Below are positions 24,335 to 28,834 of a stretch of DNA of 28,834 bases, piece by piece. The stretch is taken from contig CAKVBK010000012.1 of assembly GCA_934725285.1 (NCBI GenBank), forward strand, positions 1 through 28,834, in the 5' to 3' direction. Source of the DNA: an uncultured Bacteroidales bacterium (lineage in GTDB: Bacteria > Bacteroidota > Bacteroidia > Bacteroidales > UBA932). Within the stretch, counting starts at the first letter, position 1. Each line of letters opens with the position of its first letter. Under the pieces are notes generated by a model that was not told where the DNA came from, searched no databases, and worked only from the letters and a program-made list of their open reading frames with translations. A program made the translations under genes and the position numbers.

Positions 24335-25747
24335 ATGAAATTTCTTGCATTTGATCTCGGCGCCACGAGCGGCAGGGCCATCATTGGAACTGTCGATAAC
24401 GATATGCTTGCCACTGAGGAAATCTACAGGTTTCCTAACGCCGTCAAAGAGATTGACGGGAAGTATTACTGGGACATCAATTCCCTTTTCGGCCATTTCA
24501 AAGCGGCGCTCAGGAAAGTCACCGTGATGGGAGTCAAGATTGAATCCATCGGCATCGACACTTGGGGCGTGGACTTCGGGCACATCGGCAAGGATGGCGG
24601 AATCATCGGATTGCCAAGAGCTTACAGGGATCCTTACACGGACGGTATCCCAGAGGAAGTCTTCAAGATCATCCCGCGCGAGGAGCTGTACTCAACCACA
24701 GGAGTGCAGATAATGAACTTCAACACAATATTCCAGCTCTACGCGCAAAGCAAGGAAGCCGGCTCAAGGCTGCCGCAGACCGACAAGATCCTCTTCATGC
24801 CGGATCTGCTGGCGTACATGCTGACTGGTGAGATGGTATGTGAATATACAGACGCATCAACATCCGGCCTGATCAATCCGCGCACGCGGGATTTCCAAAG
24901 AAATCTGCTGGAGCGACTCGGAATCGCCCCCTCAATCCTTCTGGACATAACACAGCCCGGCGCCAGGGTCGGCGTGCTCAAAAAGGAAATATGCGAGGAG
25001 ACCGGTATGGAACCTGTTCCCGTGATTGCTGTCGCGGGACACGACACCGCTTCCGCGATCGCGGCCGTCCCTGCGACCGGCGAGAAGTTCGCCTACCTGA
25101 GCAGCGGCACGTGGAGCCTGATGGGCATCGAATCCAAGACACCTATCATTGATGAAAAGTCTTATGAATATAACCTCACGAACGAGGGCGGAATAGAAGG
25201 CACAACCCGTTTCCTGAAGAATATCACGGGAATGTGGCTGCTTGAGCAGAGCCGCAAGACATGGGAGAGCGAAGGACGTGAATATTCATACGCCCGGATT
25301 GAAGCCATGGCACGCGAGGCCATCGATTTTCCGTCCATAATAAACCCTGATGATCCTCGTTTCGCCGCCCCTAAAGACATGGACGCCGAGATCAAGAAAG
25401 CCCTCAATGAGTCGGGCCAAAAGGTGCCTGAGAATGACGGAGAGATGATCAGCTGCATCTACCACAGCCTTGCGAACAGATACAAGGAAGTCATCAATAT
25501 GCTTCAGGGATTCGCATCATTCAAGATAGAGAAGCTGCATGTAATCGGTGGCGGATCAGCGAACAGGCTGATGAGTCAGTTGACCGCCGACACGCTTGGA
25601 ATCCCCGTGATCGCAGGCCCGACGGAAGGCACTGCGATCGGAAACATCATGCTTCAGGCAAAGGTGGCCGGTCTTGTCGGAGACCGATGGGACATGCGCC
25701 GCATCATCGGGAACTCAATCCAGACAACCACCTACGAGCCGAGATAA
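24335..25747 (+). CDS. rhaB: Rhamnulokinase
   Basis: This 470-residue FGGY-family sugar kinase phosphorylates L-rhamnulose to rhamnulose-1-phosphate in the cytoplasm. The N-terminal ATP-binding signature DLGATSGR is at 7-14, followed by IDTWGVDFGHI, and GHDTASAIAAVPATGEKFAYLSSGTWS marks the second domain. HVIGGGSANRLMSQLTADTLGIPVIAGPTEGTAIGN forms the C-terminal adenosine site. The rhamnulokinase assignment is favoured over fuculokinase by the rhamnose isomerase next door. The two genes are 91 nt apart with no terminator between them. Confidence 0.93.
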   Translation: MKFLAFDLGATSGRAIIGTVDNDMLATEEIYRFPNAVKEIDGKYYWDINSLFGHFKAALRKVTVMGVKIESIGIDTWGVDFGHIGKDGGIIGLPRAYRDPYTDGIPEEVFKIIPREELYSTTGVQIMNFNTIFQLYAQSKEAGSRLPQTDKILFMPDLLAYMLTGEMVCEYTDASTSGLINPRTRDFQRNLLERLGIAPSILLDITQPGARVGVLKKEICEETGMEPVPVIAVAGHDTASAIAAVPATGEKFAYLSSGTWSLMGIESKTPIIDEKSYEYNLTNEGGIEGTTRFLKNITGMWLLEQSRKTWESEGREYSYARIEAMAREAIDFPSIINPDDPRFAAPKDMDAEIKKALNESGQKVPENDGEMISCIYHSLANRYKEVINMLQGFASFKIEKLHVIGGGSANRLMSQLTADTLGIPVIAGPTEGTAIGNIMLQAKVAGLVGDRWDMRRIIGNSIQTTTYEPR

Positions 25748-25838
25748 TGACCACGAACTGACTTTCATGGAATCATCGGCTACGGAAGTGTACAAGAATC
25801 AAATTAAGAATAACACAAATCAATAAACTAAAAATAGC

Positions 25839-27089
25839 ATGAACGAGAATTTGATAACCAAGGCCTATGAAATGGCCAAAGAGCGCTACGCCGCCATCGG
25901 CGTCGACACCGACAAGGCGATAGAGCTTCTCGAGAAGACCCCGATATCCCTCCAGTGCTGGCAGGCTGACGACGTGATGGGCTTCGAGAACGACACTGCC
26001 CTCACTGGCGGAATCCAGGCCACAGGCAACTATCCTGGCCGCGCCCGCAACATCGACGAGCTCCGTGCGGACATCAAGTTCGTGAAGAGCCTCCTTGCAG
26101 GAACACAGCGCCTGAACCTGCACGAGATCTACGGGGACTTCCAGGGCAAGCACGTTGACCGTGACGAGGTTGAGCCTTCACACTTCCAGAGTTGGATGGA
26201 ATGGGGAAAGGAGAACGGAATGAAGCTCGACTTCAACTCCACTTCCTTCTCGCATCCCAAGAGCGGGGATCTTTCCCTCGCCAACCCTGACAAGTCAATC
26301 CGTGACTTCTGGATCGAGCACACAAAGCGCTGCCGCAGGGTGGCTGACGCCATGGGCAAGTTCCAGAACGATCCTTGCATCATGAACATCTGGGTTCACG
26401 ACGGCTCAAAGGACCAGACCGTCGAGCGTCTCCGCTACCGCCAGATCATGGCGCAGTCTCTGGACGAGATCCTCGCCGAGAACCTTCCGAACATGAAGAC
26501 CTGTCTTGAGGCGAAACTCTTCGGCATTGGGCTTGAGAGCTACACCGTCGGCTCGCACGACTTCGTGACCGGCTACTGCTCGACCCGCAAGCTCATGTAC
26601 ACCCTCGACACAGGACACTACGAGCAGACCGAGAACATCAGCGACATGGTTGCATCCCTGCTTCTCTTTGTCCCTGAGCTGATGCTTCACACAAGCCGTC
26701 CTGTACGTTGGGATTCCGACCACGTAGTGACGATGAACGACCAGACCCTCGACCTGTTCAAGGAGGTTGTGCGCGCTGATGCCCTTGACCGCACACACAT
26801 CGGCCTTGACTACTTCGATGCCTCGATCAACCGCATCGGTGCCTACATCATCGGCACAAGATCGACTCAGAAGTGCATGCTCCAGGCCTTCCTTGAACCT
26901 CTCGACACTCTCCGCAAGTACGAGGACAGCGGCAAGCACTTCCAGCGTCTCGCCCTTCTGGAGGAAGCCAAATCACTGCCGTTCGGAGCCGTTTACGATT
27001 ACTTCAACCTCAAGAACGGTGTTCCGGTCGGCCAGGACTTCATCGCGGCAGTGGAGAAGTACGAGGCAGATGTCACATCCAAGAGGTAA
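25839..27089 (+). CDS. rhaA: L-rhamnose isomerase
   Basis: This 416-residue enzyme converts L-rhamnose to L-rhamnulose, the first step of the pathway, and needs divalent metal. It has the family signatures ISLQCWQADDVMGFEN, TGGIQATGNYPGRARN, KLDFNSTSFSHPKSG, CLEAKLFGIGLESYTVGSHDF and LMYTLDTGHYEQTEN, with the acidic and His ligands of the TIM barrel intact as far as I can judge. The length is normal. It makes the substrate of the kinase encoded upstream. Codon use is notably strict (mostly GAC, AAG, CTC), suggesting high expression. A terminator follows 32 nt after the stop. Confidence 0.95.
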   Translation: MNENLITKAYEMAKERYAAIGVDTDKAIELLEKTPISLQCWQADDVMGFENDTALTGGIQATGNYPGRARNIDELRADIKFVKSLLAGTQRLNLHEIYGDFQGKHVDRDEVEPSHFQSWMEWGKENGMKLDFNSTSFSHPKSGDLSLANPDKSIRDFWIEHTKRCRRVADAMGKFQNDPCIMNIWVHDGSKDQTVERLRYRQIMAQSLDEILAENLPNMKTCLEAKLFGIGLESYTVGSHDFVTGYCSTRKLMYTLDTGHYEQTENISDMVASLLLFVPELMLHTSRPVRWDSDHVVTMNDQTLDLFKEVVRADALDRTHIGLDYFDASINRIGAYIIGTRSTQKCMLQAFLEPLDTLRKYEDSGKHFQRLALLEEAKSLPFGAVYDYFNLKNGVPVGQDFIAAVEKYEADVTSKR

Positions 27090-27121
27090 GTCTGACATAA
27101 TCAGTTTATATTCAACATCTC

Positions 27122-27160
27122 AAGAAGCCCAAGGCAAGGTACGTCCGCCTTGGGTTTCTT
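27122..27160 (+). terminator. Rho-independent terminator after rhaA
   Basis: Arms 27122-27135 and 27147-27160 form a 14-bp stem with one wobble pair and an 11-base loop. The T's (TTTCTTATT) lie in the end of the right arm and after it. Confidence 0.85.
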
Positions 27161-27225
27161 ATTAAAAGACTGATCAGGCGACAAGACGCATCTGTAAGGA
27201 GTTCACATAATATTCTTAAAATCAT

Positions 27226-27233
27226 TATATTTG
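27226..27233 (+). promoter_or_regulatory. Bacteroidota-type -7 box (TATATTTG)
   Basis: TATATTTG fits TAnnTTTG exactly and lies 24 nt before the ATG at 27258. It includes an in-frame TTG (27231), which therefore cannot be the translation start if the box is used. The -33 region is weak. Confidence 0.65.
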
Positions 27234-27257
27234 CAGATACAGAATTGTTTGCGAGAA

Positions 27258-28787
27258 ATGTGGGATTTTGATGCCATACACCTCAGCGGGACCCAGCGTC
27301 GGGCTGTGATGAAGATTGCAGTTGAATTAGTGAAGGCGGACAGCCGGATCCACACGAAAGAGGTGTCGGTTCTGGACGGATTACAGTCCGGACTTGGGCT
27401 TGATCAGGAAGAACTGGACCTTATTCATTACCTTTCGCTGGAGAGTGCCATTGACTGCCTCAAGGATCTGGATCAGGATTCGACAGAGGGACTCATCGAA
27501 CTATTCAACGACATAATGTGCTCCGACAGTGACATCGACTTCGATGAGAATCTTCTGCTGTCCTCTATCTCAATGTCTTGCGGCAGCGAATCCAGAGACT
27601 GGTGCATGATTCTGTCCGTAGACGCCACTGAAACGGACGCACCTGAAAAACAGATAGTGTTCCTCGAGAGCATGACTTCGGAAGCCGCCCATCTGGTTCT
27701 CGACGACAAGTACGACAACCTTCTCATCTCAAAAGCGTTCGGAGACATCGGGATTGAACTCTTCTACCTCCCGGACATTCTCCGCGAGTTTGAACGTCAC
27801 ATTGACGAGAACGACAAATTCGGGCTTCTCAAGCGTTCTATGGAATACCTTGTGCCGGCCGGAGACAAAATCAAGCTGAACAACCTGAAGGAATCATTGG
27901 CTGCCCTTGACACGAGAACATTCTATCATCTCATCCTTTCGAGGTTCGGCATAGACCCTGAGAGGATTCCATACACTGCTTTCCTGCTGTTAAAAATCCG
28001 GAACAGCCACATCCTTGACGACAGCGACACTTTGCGCAGGACGGTGGACTTTTTCTGCATCGACATCTCGTCCGAAGTGAAAAGGCGGATCCTATCTTTC
28101 GTCTCCCATTTCGACGAGCGCCGCGACCTTCTCTCGTACAAAGGCTACTATAAATTCCTGTACGACTGCCTCAGTTCCGAGGCAAAAACATCAAATCCTA
28201 TCACAATCAACGCGAAAGGAGACTTCATCCTCGAATCAGGAGAGATCATAAGTTTCAAGTCCGCCCCGCAGGCGAAAACCCTCTACATGCTCCTCTTGAG
28301 TCGAGGCGACAAAGGAATATCCCAGACCGACTTCATCAAAGCCGTCTCTTTCCTCAAAGCATTGGACATCAATGAATATCTCACCTCAACAGGAGATTTT
28401 GACCTTTCCCGTTTCAAGGAAAGTCTCGCCGGCAAGGATGATGAATATGCCCGGGTGATCCTCGACACGATCGCCATCTACCGTTCATTCTCGACCAAGG
28501 ACAGCGGAAGGAAGGATTTCCTTGAATATGTCCAAAGCATCCTCCAGCACCGAAGTTCGCTTAAGACGTACATCAACACCGGTTTTGCCTCCGCCCGTAA
28601 ACTTGCAAACCCAGAACAATATCTAGTTAGCTTCAATCCAGACACCAAAACCTACTCCGTCTCCGCCAGCCCTTCCCTCTTCACCGTCACCTCAGAAGCT
28701 TCTTCCTCCACCCCATTGACCGACTCTCCTCTTTGGAAAGCAGCCTTTCTTTCCTCCCCACGGCTCTTTCATTTAAAGTATAAGTAA
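27258..28787 (+). CDS. Hypothetical protein with TerB-like N-terminus and possible C-terminal winged helix
   Basis: I start this 509-residue protein at ATG 27258 because the -7 box at 27226-27233 overlaps the only earlier start (TTG 27231). Residues about 5-90 (RAVMKIAVELVKADSRIHTKEVSVLD and the acidic SDSDIDFDENLLL) look like a TerB-type helical domain, named for tellurite-resistance proteins but widespread in other roles. The middle (about 90-320) is a helix-rich region that I do not recognise. Residues about 330-470 (FKSAPQAKTLYMLLLSRGDKGISQTDF, then HRSSLKTYINTGFASARK and a closing YLVSFNPDTKTYSVS strand pair) recall a winged-helix-like domain of some Bacteroidota proteins. The last 40 residues are Ser/Thr/Pro-rich. 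There is no signal peptide. Function unknown; a regulatory role is only a guess. Confidence 0.8.
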   Translation: MWDFDAIHLSGTQRRAVMKIAVELVKADSRIHTKEVSVLDGLQSGLGLDQEELDLIHYLSLESAIDCLKDLDQDSTEGLIELFNDIMCSDSDIDFDENLLLSSISMSCGSESRDWCMILSVDATETDAPEKQIVFLESMTSEAAHLVLDDKYDNLLISKAFGDIGIELFYLPDILREFERHIDENDKFGLLKRSMEYLVPAGDKIKLNNLKESLAALDTRTFYHLILSRFGIDPERIPYTAFLLLKIRNSHILDDSDTLRRTVDFFCIDISSEVKRRILSFVSHFDERRDLLSYKGYYKFLYDCLSSEAKTSNPITINAKGDFILESGEIISFKSAPQAKTLYMLLLSRGDKGISQTDFIKAVSFLKALDINEYLTSTGDFDLSRFKESLAGKDDEYARVILDTIAIYRSFSTKDSGRKDFLEYVQSILQHRSSLKTYINTGFASARKLANPEQYLVSFNPDTKTYSVSASPSLFTVTSEASSSTPLTDSPLWKAAFLSSPRLFHLKYK

Positions 28788-28803
28788 TGATATATTGCCC
28801 CTT

Positions 28804-28834
28804 ACCCGATTCATTGCGAGTCGGGTATTTTATT
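28804..28834 (+). terminator. Rho-independent terminator at the window end
   Basis: Arms 28804-28812 and 28818-28826 form a 9-bp stem with one T-G wobble and a five-base loop, followed by ATTTTATT. It lies 16 nt after the stop of the TerB-like gene. Confidence 0.85.

Noticed and set aside
24306..24336. TTTG-N19-TAATTTAT resembling a promoter just before rhaB
   Set aside because: The putative -7 box overlaps the rhaB ATG and has two mismatches. The N-terminal sequence from that ATG is needed for the kinase ATP-binding fold, so transcription must begin further upstream.
27231..27257. TTG start adding nine residues to the TerB-like protein
   Set aside because: It lies inside an exact -7 promoter box, so a transcript from that promoter would not contain it.

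Overview
The window is a piece of a Bacteroidales chromosome (phylum Bacteroidota), by eye around 52% GC. The evidence is a SusC/SusD pair with several lipoproteins carrying short signal peptides, a short group-1 sigma factor of the Bacteroidota type beginning MRQLKITKS, an ECF sigma/anti-sigma/GIN-domain trio, and promoter boxes fitting the Bacteroidota consensus TAnnTTTG (three exact matches in sensible places). Genus cannot be fixed from the sequence; a moderately GC-rich, gut-type Bacteroidales outside classical Bacteroides is my inference. No rRNA, tRNA, CRISPR array, transposase or prophage gene was seen.

Positions 1-10712 (+) hold a tightly packed operon: a subtilisin-family protease lipoprotein cut by the window edge, a fibronectin-III lipoprotein, SusC, SusD and a large modular lipoprotein, closed by a clear terminator. 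Genes overlap or are spaced by 15 nt or less. No carbohydrate-active enzyme is present inside the window; the only degradative enzyme is a protease, so the locus looks like a peptide/protein capture system rather than a glycan one. Next, 10856-12823 (+) is a second operon: ECF sigma factor, single-pass putative anti-sigma factor, and an exported GIN/DUF2807 protein with regular SGA repeats.

Positions 12840-20251 run on the minus strand. They start at a large imperfect palindrome resembling the widespread 'TTCGACAGGCTCAG' repeat family. A YiiX-like papain-fold lipoprotein follows, then a small acidic hypothetical protein, then a housekeeping block read in the order rpoD, argS, ygiQ, and finally an HtrA/DegP periplasmic protease upstream of rpoD. 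Upstream of the YiiX gene is a striking pair of identical-geometry inverted repeats (TTGGTACA-N16-TGTACCAA, repeated at 50 bp).

Positions 20355-23164 (+) carry dnaN, a DnaQ-type exonuclease with an unusual insertion, and a protein distantly like fumarylacetoacetate hydrolases. An AraC regulator (-) and the divergent rhaB-rhaA pair (+) form a compact L-rhamnose locus lacking a visible permease or aldolase. The window ends with a 509-residue protein with a TerB-like N-terminus and a possible winged-helix C-terminus, driven by its own promoter and closed by a terminator. Across the whole window the palindrome GAATATTC and its half GAATAT/ATATTC are strongly over-represented.
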